In this document: one piece after another, positions 48,671 through 57,571 of the stretch | Numbering within the stretch: position 1 is the first letter of the stretch | Layout of the letters: each line of letters starts with the position of its first letter | DNA from: DASZHJ01 sp035507155 | Lineage (GTDB): Bacteria; Pseudomonadota; Alphaproteobacteria; ATCC43930; CGMCC-115725 | DNA: 64,000 bases | Direction of reading: 5' to 3' | Assembly: GCA_035507155.1 (NCBI GenBank) | Contig: DATJOK010000163.1 | Span: forward strand, 1 to 64,000 | Made by a program: the position numbers and the translations under genes | The notes under the pieces: model-generated | What the model was told of the DNA's origin: nothing | The model's database searches: none | The model's input: the letters and a program-made list of their open reading frames with translations, nothing else

Positions 48671-51007
48671 ATGGGCGAATTCGGCTTTGGCCAACCGGTC
48701 AGGCGCAAGGAGGATCCGCGCTTTCTGATGGGGCGCGGACGGTTCATCGACGACCGGCGCGAGCCCGGAGAGCTGCACGCCTATCTCGTGCGCTCGCCCC
48801 ATGCCCATGCGCGCATCCTCGCCATCGATGCGGCGGAGGCGCGAGCGGTGCCGGGCGTGCTCGGCGTCTTCTCCGGCGCCGACCTTGCCGCCGACGGCAT
48901 CGGCGGCATCCCCTGCGAGTTCAAGACACTGAAGCTCGGCGTCTCCGGCATCGCGGACTGCGCGATGGTGCGGCCGCACTTCCCCGCTCTCGCGCAAGAG
49001 CGCGTGCGTTTCGTCGGCGAGGCGGTGGCGCTGGTGGTGGCGGAAAGCCGCGACGCCGCCAAGGACGCCGCCGAGCTGGTCATGGTCGATTACGATCCGC
49101 TGCCGGCGGTGATCGCCACCGCGGAAGCCGCGGCGCCCGAAGCAACGCAGATCTGGGACGCGGCGCCGCGCAACACTGCCTTCGTCTGGGAAGGCGGCGA
49201 CCGCGAGGGCGCCGAGGCCGGCTTCGCGCGGGCGGCGCGCGTCGCCCGCATCGAGACCGTCAACAATCGTGTGGTGATCGCGGCGATGGAGACGCGCGGC
49301 GCTCTCGGCCTCCACGACGCCGCCACCGGTCGTCTCACCCTTCATACCGTGACGCAGATGCCGCACGGGCTGAAGCACGAGCTCGCCCATGTCTTCCATC
49401 TGCCGGAAGAGCGGATCCGCGTCGTCGTCGGCGACGTTGGCGGCGGGTTCGGCGCCAAGAACTCGCTCTATCCCGAGCACGTGCTGGTGCTCTGGGCGGC
49501 CCGCAAGCTCGGCCGGCCGGTCCGCTGGATGGGCGAGCGCAGCGAGGCATTCCTCGGCGACTACATGGGTCGCGACAATGTGAGCCTGGGCGAGCTCGCC
49601 TTCGACGATGCCGGCCGCATCCTGGCGCTTCGCGTCACCACCACTGCCAATCTCGGCGCCTATCTTGCGCCGGAAGGTCCGCTCTCCCCCACCAGCAACA
49701 CGCCGGCGCTCGCCGGCGTCTATCGCATCCCGGCGATCCACGTCACCGTCACCGGCGTCTTCACCAACACCGTTCCGACCGACGTCTATCGCGGCGCCGG
49801 CCGCCCGGAGGCCATCTACCTGCTGGAGCGGCTGATCGAGGCCGCCGCCCGCGAGCTCGGCATGGATGCGCTCGAGCTCAGGCGTCGCAATCTCCTGGCG
49901 CCTTCCGAGATGCCGTACAAGACCTCCCTCGGCCTCGTCTATGACAGCGGCGAGTTCGAGCGCGTGCTGGACGCGGCGCTGGCGCGCGCCGGCTGGAGCG
50001 AGTTCGCGGCCCGCCGGCAGGAATCGGAACGTCTCGGCAAGCGGCGCGGCATCGGGTTCTCGCACTATGTGGAGCGCGTCGCCGGCGCCTGGGCGGAGAC
50101 TTCCAACATCGAGATCACCCGCGAGGGCCGCGCCGTCGCCTATCTTGGCGCGATGTCGAACGGCCAGGGTCATGAGACCGCCTTCGCGCAGCTGGTCGCC
50201 GACCGTCTCGGGCTCGGCATCGACGAGGTGGAGGTGGTGGAAGGCGATACCGACCGCGTTGCCACCGGCCACGGCACCGGCGGCTCCGCGTCGCTCGGCA
50301 TCGCGGGCGCCGCCCTCGACGCCGCGGTGATCCGGGTGATCGAGCGCGCCAAGACGATCGCCAGTGAGCTCCTGGAGACGGCGACCGCCGACATCGAATT
50401 CGTCGACGGTCGCTTCGTGGTCGCCGGCACCGATCGAAGCGTTCCGCTCAAGGAAGTGGCGCGCCAGGCTTTCGAGCAGCGCTTCGTGGCGCCCGGCCGC
50501 AAGCCCGGCCTCGCCGAGAGCGGCGACTATCGCCCGAAGACGCCGACCTTCCCCAACGGCTGCCACGTCGCCGAGGTCGAGATCGATCCGGAGACCGGCG
50601 CCCTGCAGCTCCTGGCCTATACCATGGTGCACGATTTCGGCCGCGTGCTGAATCCGCTGCTGGTGGAGGGCCAGCTCCACGGCGGCGTTGCGCAGGGCCT
50701 GGGCCAGGCCGGCTTCGAGCGCGTTGTCCACGATCCGGACTCCGGCCAGCTCCTCAGCGGCTCCTTCATGGACTACTGCGTGCCGCGCGCCGCGGATTTG
50801 CCCGACCTCGTCTTCGTCGAGCGCTCGACGCCCTCGCCCAGCAATCCGCTCGGCATCAAGGGCTGCGGCGAGGCGGGCGCCGCCGGCGCGCCGCCCGCGC
50901 TCATCAATGCGATCCTCGATGCGCTGGCGCCGCTCGGCGTCACCGACATCGAGATGCCGGCGACGCCGGAGCGGATCTGGCACGCGATCCAGGCGGCGAA
51001 GCGCTGA
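48671..51007 (+). CDS. Xanthine dehydrogenase-family molybdopterin-binding large subunit (orphan)
   Basis: The 778-residue molybdenum hydroxylase subunit has QPVRRKEDPRFLMGRGRFID at the start, VGDVGGGFGAKNSLYPEHVL (about 255), VYRGAGRPEAIYLLERLIE (about 377) and the catalytic Glu E734 in GCGEAGAAGAPP. The AYRCSFR signature of form I CO dehydrogenase is absent, so an aldehyde- or heterocycle-oxidising relative is likely. The [2Fe-2S] small subunit and FAD medium subunit genes normally linked are missing on both sides. A TTG directly before the ATG is an alternative start. Confidence 0.9.
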   Translation: MGEFGFGQPVRRKEDPRFLMGRGRFIDDRREPGELHAYLVRSPHAHARILAIDAAEARAVPGVLGVFSGADLAADGIGGIPCEFKTLKLGVSGIADCAMVRPHFPALAQERVRFVGEAVALVVAESRDAAKDAAELVMVDYDPLPAVIATAEAAAPEATQIWDAAPRNTAFVWEGGDREGAEAGFARAARVARIETVNNRVVIAAMETRGALGLHDAATGRLTLHTVTQMPHGLKHELAHVFHLPEERIRVVVGDVGGGFGAKNSLYPEHVLVLWAARKLGRPVRWMGERSEAFLGDYMGRDNVSLGELAFDDAGRILALRVTTTANLGAYLAPEGPLSPTSNTPALAGVYRIPAIHVTVTGVFTNTVPTDVYRGAGRPEAIYLLERLIEAAARELGMDALELRRRNLLAPSEMPYKTSLGLVYDSGEFERVLDAALARAGWSEFAARRQESERLGKRRGIGFSHYVERVAGAWAETSNIEITREGRAVAYLGAMSNGQGHETAFAQLVADRLGLGIDEVEVVEGDTDRVATGHGTGGSASLGIAGAALDAAVIRVIERAKTIASELLETATADIEFVDGRFVVAGTDRSVPLKEVARQAFEQRFVAPGRKPGLAESGDYRPKTPTFPNGCHVAEVEIDPETGALQLLAYTMVHDFGRVLNPLLVEGQLHGGVAQGLGQAGFERVVHDPDSGQLLSGSFMDYCVPRAADLPDLVFVERSTPSPSNPLGIKGCGEAGAAGAPPALINAILDALAPLGVTDIEMPATPERIWHAIQAAKR

Positions 51008-51016
51008 GCGCCCGCG

Positions 51017-51655
51017 ATGGCAACCCGGTACGCCGCCGTTCTCTTCGATCTGCTGAGTGGCCTCCTCGATTCCTGGACGCTTTGGGACAGGGTCGCCGGC
51101 AGTCGGGAGGCGGGCCGCACCTGGCGCGGCGCCTACCTCCGGCTCACCTACCGCACAGGCGCCTATCAGCCCTATGAGAAGCTGGTCGCCGACGCGGCGG
51201 AGGAAGTCGGCCTGCCGCGGTCCCTGGCCGGCCGCCTCGCCACGCGCTACGGCGAGATCAAGCCCTGGCCGGAGGTCGGCGAGGTCCTGGGCCAGCTCAA
51301 GCAGCGCGTGCCGCTGGCGGTGGTGACGAACTGCTCGGAGGCGCTCGGTCGGCGCGCCATCGCCGCCACCGGCATCGACTTCGACGTGGTCGTGATCGCG
51401 GAGCGCGCCGGCTTCTACAAGCCGGATCCCCGCCCCTACCGCCTGGCGCTCGAGGAGCTGGGACTACCGGCGGAGCGCTGCCTCTTCGTCGCCGGCTCCG
51501 CCTTCGATCTCCTGGGAACGGCGAAGGTGGGACTGCCCACCTTCTGGCACAATCGCGTCGGCCTCAGCGCCCCGCCCGGGGCGCCGAAGCCGATCGCCGA
51601 GCATCCGACGCTCCATCCGCTGCTCGAGACGGTTCTCGAGCCGGCCGCCGGCTGA
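51017..51655 (+). CDS. HAD-superfamily hydrolase (haloacid dehalogenase type II-like)
   Basis: The 212-residue protein has nucleophile D11 in AVLFDLLSGLLD, motif II in VVTNCSE (about 109), motif III Lys in GFYKPDPRPY (about 142) and motif IV in FVAGSAFDLLGTAKVG. The residue two after the nucleophile is not Asp, as in L-2-haloacid dehalogenases rather than phosphatases. It follows the molybdenum hydroxylase by 9 bp, suggesting a joint catabolic step. The substrate is unknown. Confidence 0.82.
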   Translation: MATRYAAVLFDLLSGLLDSWTLWDRVAGSREAGRTWRGAYLRLTYRTGAYQPYEKLVADAAEEVGLPRSLAGRLATRYGEIKPWPEVGEVLGQLKQRVPLAVVTNCSEALGRRAIAATGIDFDVVVIAERAGFYKPDPRPYRLALEELGLPAERCLFVAGSAFDLLGTAKVGLPTFWHNRVGLSAPPGAPKPIAEHPTLHPLLETVLEPAAG

Positions 51656-51664
51656 GCGACGCGC

Positions 51665-53344
51665 TCAGCTCGCACGCACCTCGGCAAGGAAGCGATCGAC
51701 CTCGCCCTTGAGCCTGGTCGCCTGGCCGCCGAGCTCGTCAGCACCGGTCAACACCTTTGAAGCGGACGAGCCGGTCTCGCTGGCGCCCTGGCTCACGCCC
51801 GCGATGTTGGCGGAAACCTCCTGGGTACCGCGCGAGGCTTCCTGAGTATTGCGGGTGATCTCCTTGGTCGCGGCGCCCTGCTCCTCCACGGCCGAGGCGA
51901 TCGAGCTCGAGACCTCGTTCACCTCGCCGATAGTGCTGCCGATCCGCTTGATCGCGGCGACCGCGGAGTTCGTGGCGCTCTGGATCGCCGCCACCTGGCC
52001 GGCGATCTCCTCGGTCGCCTTGCCAGTCTGGTTGGCGAGCGCCTTCACCTCGCTCGCCACCACCGCGAAGCCCTTGCCCGCCTCGCCGGCGCGCGCCGCC
52101 TCGATGGTGGCGTTGAGCGCCAGCAGGTTGGTCTGCGAGGCGACGTCGCTGATGAGGGACACCACCTCGCCGATCTTGGCGGCGGCGGTGGCGAGGCCCT
52201 GGATCATCTCGTCGGTCTCCCGCGTCTCGCCGACCGCGCGCTGAGCGATGCTCGCCGCGTGAGCGACCTGACGGCTGATCTCCGAGATCGAGGCCGAGAG
52301 CTCCTCCGCCGCGGAGGCGACGGTCTGAACGTTCGTCGAAGCCTCCTCGGAAGCGCCGGCCACCAGCGTCGAGCGACGGCTGGTCTCCTCCGCGGTCTTC
52401 TGCAGCTGACCGGCCATGCCGCGCATGTCCTGGGAGGCGGTTGAGACCGCGTCGACCACGGCTTTCACGCGATGCTCGAAGTCATCGGCGAGCTTCATCG
52501 TGGCGGCGCGTCGATCCTGGGTAGCCTTCGCCTCCGCGGCCCGGCGATCCTCTTCCATGCTCTCGATGCGCTGCGCGTTCTCGCGGAACACCGACAGCGA
52601 CTTCGCCAGCGCGCCTACCTCGTCTCCACGCTCCACATAGGCAACGGTGATGGTCTTATCGCCCTCGGCAAGACGCTGCATCGACCCGGTGATGACGCCG
52701 AGCGGCTTGGTGATGCTGCGGCCGAGGAGAAAGCAGAACGCGACGATCGCTGCCAGCGTGACGCCGATCAGCAGGCCGATGTGCACCACCTGGCTCCAGA
52801 AGATCGCGTCGATGTCGTCGATGTAGATGCCGGAGCCGATCATCCAGCCCCAGGGCTTGTATTCGAGCGCGTAGGAGATCTTGGGCAACGGATCGCCGCC
52901 GGCGCCGCGCGGATAGCGATAGGAGACGTAACCGCCGCCCGCCGCCGCCGCCGCCATCAGCTCGCGACTGAAATACTTGCCGTCGGAGTCTCGGTTATCC
53001 AGCATGTTCTGGCCGACCACCTTCGGATTGGGGTGAACGAGGTTCACACCCTTGCTATCGATCACGAAGATGTAGTCGTCATTGCCGAAGCGCAGGCTGC
53101 CCAGCGCCGCCTTGGCGCGCGCCATCGCGTCGGGCTGGGAGACCGCTCCGCTCTCCGCGAGCTTTCCCTCGGCCGCCACCACCTGCTGCGCGATGGTCAC
53201 GATGTCGTGCACCTTGATCTTGCGATCCTCGACAAGGTTCTGCCGCAGTTCCATCAGCCCCATCGCGGCCACCGCGATGACGCCGACGATGAAGACGCCG
53301 ATGGTGATGAGGAACTTGGTGGAAATGCGCAGATTGCCGAGCAT
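51665..53344 (-). CDS. Methyl-accepting chemotaxis protein with single Cache domain
   Basis: The 559-residue receptor has TM1 (about 9-31), a periplasmic single Cache domain (about 35-185: FGNDDYIFVIDSKGVNLVHP, KPWGWMIGSGIYIDDID), TM2 (about 188-212), HAMP (about 213-268) and a cytoplasmic signalling hairpin. The hairpin tip reads ISDVASQTNLLALNATIEAA, and GKGFAVVASEVKALA follows. It would sense a small molecule, often a carboxylate, and control CheA. No che genes are near. There is no C-terminal CheR pentapeptide. Confidence 0.92.
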   Translation of the reverse strand: MLGNLRISTKFLITIGVFIVGVIAVAAMGLMELRQNLVEDRKIKVHDIVTIAQQVVAAEGKLAESGAVSQPDAMARAKAALGSLRFGNDDYIFVIDSKGVNLVHPNPKVVGQNMLDNRDSDGKYFSRELMAAAAAGGGYVSYRYPRGAGGDPLPKISYALEYKPWGWMIGSGIYIDDIDAIFWSQVVHIGLLIGVTLAAIVAFCFLLGRSITKPLGVITGSMQRLAEGDKTITVAYVERGDEVGALAKSLSVFRENAQRIESMEEDRRAAEAKATQDRRAATMKLADDFEHRVKAVVDAVSTASQDMRGMAGQLQKTAEETSRRSTLVAGASEEASTNVQTVASAAEELSASISEISRQVAHAASIAQRAVGETRETDEMIQGLATAAAKIGEVVSLISDVASQTNLLALNATIEAARAGEAGKGFAVVASEVKALANQTGKATEEIAGQVAAIQSATNSAVAAIKRIGSTIGEVNEVSSSIASAVEEQGAATKEITRNTQEASRGTQEVSANIAGVSQGASETGSSASKVLTGADELGGQATRLKGEVDRFLAEVRAS

Positions 53345-53757
53345 ACCGTCTTCTCCGAAGCCGAATTTGGGGTGCCGCCGCGAGGCGCGGATCGTCGGCT
53401 GTACGAAATAGAGGCAAAAGATGAAATTCGGATTACCCCGCGAGAATTGCCGCGCACATGCTCGCGTGTGCGTTCAGTACTGGGGCAGCCCATCATTCAC
53501 CGACGATCAGGCGCAATGAATTACTATGAAATGTTGTAGGGGGCTGGGCGCGAGATGGCCCGGCTTTGCAACCTGGTCGGCGGGCCGCTAAGATCGTGAC
53601 GATCGATCGGCCGACCCCCAAACAGCCGGGCGGCGGATTGGTCATCTGCTTCGGGGGAGGAGCGGGCAACGGCGCCAACGGAATGGTTGGTAGCCGCCTT
53701 CCGTATACGCGTGCGGATGGGCGGCATCGAGGCACGCGCGAGACAAGGGAGACGCCC
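53345..53757. other. Gene-free region upstream of a secreted hypothetical protein
   Basis: No gene is supported in these 413 bases. A loose dyad CGCACA-N8-TGTGCG lies near 53453. The AT-rich patch around 53515-53535 may hold promoters for one or both divergent genes. Frames running through it lack ribosome-binding sites. Confidence 0.35.
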
Positions 53758-54255
53758 ATGCTGCGTCAGGGATTGCTGGTTGCCGGTCTGATCGTAGGCA
53801 TGCCTGCGTTGGCCTCGGCCCAGACCGTGCGGTCGGTGCTGCAGGATTATGGCTTGGTGGGCGTCTGGGCGGCCGATTGCGGGCGCGCCGCGGACAGCGG
53901 AAACCCGCATGCGAAATATACGCTCTCCCCCTCCGGCGACGGGCTGCTGTTCTCGCGGACCGGTGACGCCCGCAGCGATCGCATCTACGTCATCTACGGC
54001 GCCGAGCGGATGCGCGACGGCAGGTTGCTGCTCCATGAGCAGCGCCAGGAGGACGGTGCGATGTTCGATGTCGTGCTGGAGACGCGGCAGGGCCGGCTCC
54101 AAGTCTGGTCGACGCAGCCGCACGAACAGGATATTCCGATCAGAGACCCGGTCCTGGTGAGCGGAAAGCTGGAGACGCCGATGGCACGTTGCGACCGCCG
54201 ATCGATGGATCCCGAGTACGGCGCTCAGCCGCAGATCACCCCCGCCTCGCACTGA
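53758..54255 (+). CDS. Secreted hypothetical protein
   Basis: The 165-residue protein has a clear signal peptide (residues 1-22, MPALASAQ) and a beta-rich mature part: LVGVWAADCGRAADSGNPHA, YTLSPSGDGLLFSRTGD and RDGRLLLHEQRQEDGAMFDV. Two mature cysteines may pair. I recognise no family; the opening resembles small exported proteins that start with a 'GxWaxdC' strand. GGGAGA lies 6 bases before the ATG at 53758. Confidence 0.65.
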   Translation: MLRQGLLVAGLIVGMPALASAQTVRSVLQDYGLVGVWAADCGRAADSGNPHAKYTLSPSGDGLLFSRTGDARSDRIYVIYGAERMRDGRLLLHEQRQEDGAMFDVVLETRQGRLQVWSTQPHEQDIPIRDPVLVSGKLETPMARCDRRSMDPEYGAQPQITPASH

Positions 54256-54289
54256 GGCATGCCGCAGCCGCTCAAGCGGCGGCGCGAGT

Positions 54290-55567
54290 TCAAGGTTCCG
54301 GGAGCCCGAAGATCTCCGCCGGACGGCTTAATCCGCGCACCGGATGGAATCCGAGCGAGAGCAGCGGACGCTGGCAGGCGCGAGCGAAATCCTCCGAGAT
54401 CAGCAAAGGACGGTCGAGGCGCTTGGTGAGGCCCTCGAGCCGGCTGGTCAGATTGACCGCGGGCCCGATGGCGGTGAAATCGAGGCGATCGGCGGCGCCG
54501 ACATTGCCGTAGAACACCTCGCCCATGTGGAGCCCGACCCCCATATGGAGGGCGCTCTGGCCCTTGGCGGCGCGGCTCTGGCTCAGATCGGCAAGACGCA
54601 GGAGCCCTTCCTCGGCGGCGGCGAGCGCCGCTTCGGTCGCCTCTCCGGCATCGCGCCGGCTCACGTCGAAGATCGCCAGGACGCCATCGCCGATGAATTT
54701 CAGGATCTCACCGCCGCGCGCGAAGATCGGCTGGCTCACCGCCTCGAAGTAGTCGTCGAGCAGCGAGATCAGCTCCTCTCCCGGCAGCCGGTCCGAGAGG
54801 CCGGTGAAGCCGCGCAGGTCGGTCGCCATCAGGATCGCCTGCAGGCGGTCGCCATGTCCGCGATGGATCTGCCCGTCCAGGACCCGCCGGCCGATGGTGC
54901 GACCGAGATAGGTGTCGAGCACTCCGCTGGCGACTCTCCGCATGAAAGCGGCATCCGCCACCGCGCCAAGCACCGGCAGTAGCTTGACGAGAACGTCGAT
55001 GTTGGCGTCGGAAAATCCGCCGGGCCGATCGGTGGCCCAGGTGATCGCCTGGTTGTTGTTGTTGAAGAGCGTCAGCGGGCAGGCGAAATAGCCGGTGGCC
55101 CCCTCGCTGCGCAGCCGGCCCAGCATCGGAAAGGCGGCGATCGCCGCGCGGTCCTTGTCCCCCTCCAGCGAATAATGGACGGTGACGCCCTGCTCGATGA
55201 CGGCACGGATCGGGCTCACCAGATAATCCGCGGTCTCGCGAATGCCGTGGAGAACGCGGAATTCCTCAACGAGGGCGCGGTCGCGCCACCATCGATAGGC
55301 GTAGCCCTGATATTGCGGATGCAGCGTCGGCGTCGAGAAGGTGGCGCGCCACAGCGGCACGTCCTGCCCCACCAGACGCCAGCAGAGCTGGTCGAAGCGC
55401 TCGCCGCCCGCACGGGGATTGCGCCGGTCCGAGAGCAGCCACTCGCCGATGTCGTCGCAGGCCACCGGGTGACCGATGCCGGCATGCTGGCTGATGAAGG
55501 TGAACAGCTCGGCGGGATTGCTCACCGCCGCATGAGCGCGGATTCCGTTGGGTTCGTTAATCGCCAT
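54290..55567 (-). CDS. Class III adenylate/guanylate cyclase
   Basis: The 425-residue cytoplasmic protein has an unassigned N-terminal sensor half (1-220) and a class III cyclase domain (about 235-415). Metal-binding Asp residues are seen in MATDLRGFTGLSD and FIGDGVLAIFD, the substrate Lys in GGEILKFIGDG, and the base/transition-state residues in LDFTAIGPAVNLTSRLEGLTK (two adjoining parts). All catalytic positions look intact, with Asp-Phe-Thr favouring ATP. It would make cAMP in response to an unknown signal. Confidence 0.87.
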   Translation of the reverse strand: MAINEPNGIRAHAAVSNPAELFTFISQHAGIGHPVACDDIGEWLLSDRRNPRAGGERFDQLCWRLVGQDVPLWRATFSTPTLHPQYQGYAYRWWRDRALVEEFRVLHGIRETADYLVSPIRAVIEQGVTVHYSLEGDKDRAAIAAFPMLGRLRSEGATGYFACPLTLFNNNNQAITWATDRPGGFSDANIDVLVKLLPVLGAVADAAFMRRVASGVLDTYLGRTIGRRVLDGQIHRGHGDRLQAILMATDLRGFTGLSDRLPGEELISLLDDYFEAVSQPIFARGGEILKFIGDGVLAIFDVSRRDAGEATEAALAAAEEGLLRLADLSQSRAAKGQSALHMGVGLHMGEVFYGNVGAADRLDFTAIGPAVNLTSRLEGLTKRLDRPLLISEDFARACQRPLLSLGFHPVRGLSRPAEIFGLPEP

Positions 55568-55617
55568 GGCCGGAGCCTAGACGGAGACCACGGCGACCGC
55601 GAGTCCGACGGACGCCG

Positions 55618-56778
55618 TCACGCGTAGACGCGGCCATAGAGCTCGACGATCTCTTCGGCCGTCGGCACGCGCGGGTTGTTGCCGGGCGAGCCCGAGGCCA
55701 GCGCCTGGCTCGCCATCGTGGGCATCAGCTCGCGGTAGCGCTTCTCGTCGATGCCGTAGTCCTTGGGCGTCGGCACCCTGAGATCGGCGTTGAGGCCGCG
55801 GAGCTCGTCGAGGAGCCGCGCCACCGCCGACTGGTTCCCCTCGCCCTCCGCCGCGATCCCCATGGCCCGCGCGCAGTCCGCATAGCGCTCGAGCGCCGCC
55901 GGCGCCGAGAAGGCGGTGATCTCCGGCAGCAGCATCGCGTTCGAGAGTCCGTGCGGCACGTGGAAGAAGGCGCCGATCGGCCGGCTCATGCCGTGCACCA
56001 GGCAGACGCTGGAATTCGAGAACGCCATCCCCGCCTGCATCGAGCCCAGCATCATCGCCTCCCGCGCTTTGCGATTGTCGGGCTCGCGGCAGGCGGTGCG
56101 GAGGTTGCGGGCGATGAGCGCCATCGCGCTTCTGGCGACGCCGTCGGTGAAGGGGCTCGCGCGCTTGCTGACATAGGCCTCGATGGCATGGGTCAGGCTG
56201 TCGATCCCGGTGTCCGCGGTGAGGCGCCAGGGCTTGCTGAGGGTGAGCTCGTAATCGACGATCGCCGCCGCCGGACAGCAGGCGAGCCCCATGATCAGCA
56301 TCTTCTCGTCGCGCTCGGTATCGGTGATGACGGTGAAGCGGGTCACCTCGGAGCCGGTGCCGGCGGTGGTGGGGATCGCCACCAGCGGCAGCCCCGCCTT
56401 CGGGATCTCGTTCGGCACCTTGTAGTCGCGCATCTTGCCGCCATTGGCGGCGAGCACCGAGATCGCCTTGGCGGTGTCGATTGGACTGCCGCCGCCAAGC
56501 GCCAGCAACCCGTCATGGTCGCCCTCGGCGAGAAACTTCGCGCCTGCCTCTACCACCGTATCGGTCGGATCCGGCACTGTGTCGGCGTAGACGCGCCACT
56601 TCACCTTCGCCTGGTCCAGCCGATCGGTGAGCTTCGCCAGCAGGCCCGAGCTCTCCATGAAGCGATCGGTGACGATCAGCGGCCGCTTGATGCCGAGACG
56701 GGCGAGCAGGCTCCCCACCTCGCCGAGGGCGCCGCCGCCAATCTGCAGCAGGCGCGGCATGGTGATCGTCGCGACCAT
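55618..56778 (-). CDS. Iron-containing alcohol dehydrogenase
   Basis: The 386-residue group III dehydrogenase has the NAD(P)-binding GGGSPIDTAKAISVLA (about residues 97-112), IPTTAGTGSEVTRFTV (about 140-155), the metal site DSLTHAIEAYVSK (about 197) and the second metal segment HGMSRPIGAFFHVPHG (about 263-278). All metal ligands (Asp and three His) are present. It reduces aldehydes or oxidises alcohols; the substrate is unspecified. It is 76 bp downstream of the GNAT gene on the same strand. Confidence 0.92.
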   Translation of the reverse strand: MVATITMPRLLQIGGGALGEVGSLLARLGIKRPLIVTDRFMESSGLLAKLTDRLDQAKVKWRVYADTVPDPTDTVVEAGAKFLAEGDHDGLLALGGGSPIDTAKAISVLAANGGKMRDYKVPNEIPKAGLPLVAIPTTAGTGSEVTRFTVITDTERDEKMLIMGLACCPAAAIVDYELTLSKPWRLTADTGIDSLTHAIEAYVSKRASPFTDGVARSAMALIARNLRTACREPDNRKAREAMMLGSMQAGMAFSNSSVCLVHGMSRPIGAFFHVPHGLSNAMLLPEITAFSAPAALERYADCARAMGIAAEGEGNQSAVARLLDELRGLNADLRVPTPKDYGIDEKRYRELMPTMASQALASGSPGNNPRVPTAEEIVELYGRVYA

Positions 56779-56854
56779 GTTATGTCTCCCGCGTTACGCG
56801 GGCGGCGAGGGTTGGTATGGCAGCTCGCCGCCCGCGGAAAATAACTGCGGGAGA

Positions 56855-57346
56855 TTAACCCGAGGCGGCCTCGGCGGCCAATCCCGGGCCCGTGTAGACC
56901 TCGCGATCGAGCCTCTCCATGAAGGAGAACGGGCCCGCCGGTTCGGCAAAACCGAGCTTGCGATAGAGGCCGTGGGAATAGGTGGTGCCGAGCAGCCAGC
57001 GCCGCAGGCCCTGGAGGCCGGGATGGGCGAGGATGCTCCCCACCAGCCACCTCGCAAGGCCTCGGCCGCGATGCTCCGGCAGCACGAAGACGTCGGCGAG
57101 ATAGGCGAAGGTCGCGTGATCGGTGACGACGCGGGCGAAGCCGATCTGCCGGCCGCCCCGATAGAGGCCGAAGGGCATCGAGCCCTGCACTGCCCGCTCC
57201 AGCACTGCGAGCGGTATGCCCTTCGCCCAATGGGAATTGACGAGGAAGGCATGCAGGACGCGGAAGTCGAGCCGCGCGCGGTCGGTGTCGATCTCGTAGC
57301 GCGCGCCGCCGATCTTCTTCACGAGGTGATAGGGCTGCTCAGTCAT
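56855..57346 (-). CDS. GNAT-family N-acetyltransferase
   Basis: The 163-residue protein shows the acetyl-CoA-binding motif A as ADVFVLPEHRGRGLARWLVG (about residues 83-102), preceded by GFARVVTDHATFAYL and followed by LGTTYSHGLYRKLGFAEPAG. GGGGAGG precedes the ATG at complement 57344-57346. It follows a structured 225-bp leader with a 13-codon frame, and may be regulated there. The substrate is unknown. Confidence 0.87.
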   Translation of the reverse strand: MTEQPYHLVKKIGGARYEIDTDRARLDFRVLHAFLVNSHWAKGIPLAVLERAVQGSMPFGLYRGGRQIGFARVVTDHATFAYLADVFVLPEHRGRGLARWLVGSILAHPGLQGLRRWLLGTTYSHGLYRKLGFAEPAGPFSFMERLDREVYTGPGLAAEAASG

Positions 57347-57426
57347 GACCGCCTCCCCTTGGCCTGGGGTGTCGAGAAAGGTTCCGGTGGAAGACGCGGG
57401 CGGCGCCAAGGCGCACGCGCGCGGAC

Positions 57427-57443
57427 GCAGCCCCTGGGGCTGC
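57427..57443 (-). terminator. Perfect 8-bp dyad following the Lrp gene / GNAT leader frame
   Basis: GCAGCCCC-t-GGGGCTGC (57427-57443) has 8-bp arms around one base. On the leftward transcript it begins at the last base of the short leader frame, so ribosomes on that frame would disturb it. It has no U-tract. Attenuator or terminator roles are both possible. Confidence 0.4.
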
Positions 57444-57484
57444 TAGCCCTGTCGTCGTCGCGAGATCCGGAACCCGGCGGTCAT
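57443..57484 (-). CDS. Possible 13-codon leader peptide upstream of the GNAT gene
   Basis: The frame encodes MTAGFRISRRRQG and a TAG stop. It contains three consecutive Arg codons (all CGA, a rare codon in GC-rich genomes) before Gln-Gly. A hairpin precedes it (57490-57511, GACCGTGC/GCACCGTC with one mismatch) and a perfect dyad follows at its stop. This layout recalls leader-peptide attenuators, but there is no strong ribosome-binding site and no known family is assigned. Confidence 0.35.
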   Translation of the reverse strand: MTAGFRISRRRQG

Positions 57485-57571
57485 CTGAGGACGGTGCTCC
57501 CTGGCACGGTCAAAACGGCGAGCAGATATAGGGGGCTGGCGCCGGCTGTCAACGGAAAATGCAAGCGATCC

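Noticed and set aside
48626..50983. 785-codon open frame opposite the molybdenum hydroxylase
   Set aside because: Shadow of a gene with clear family motifs throughout; no motif or ribosome-binding site of its own.
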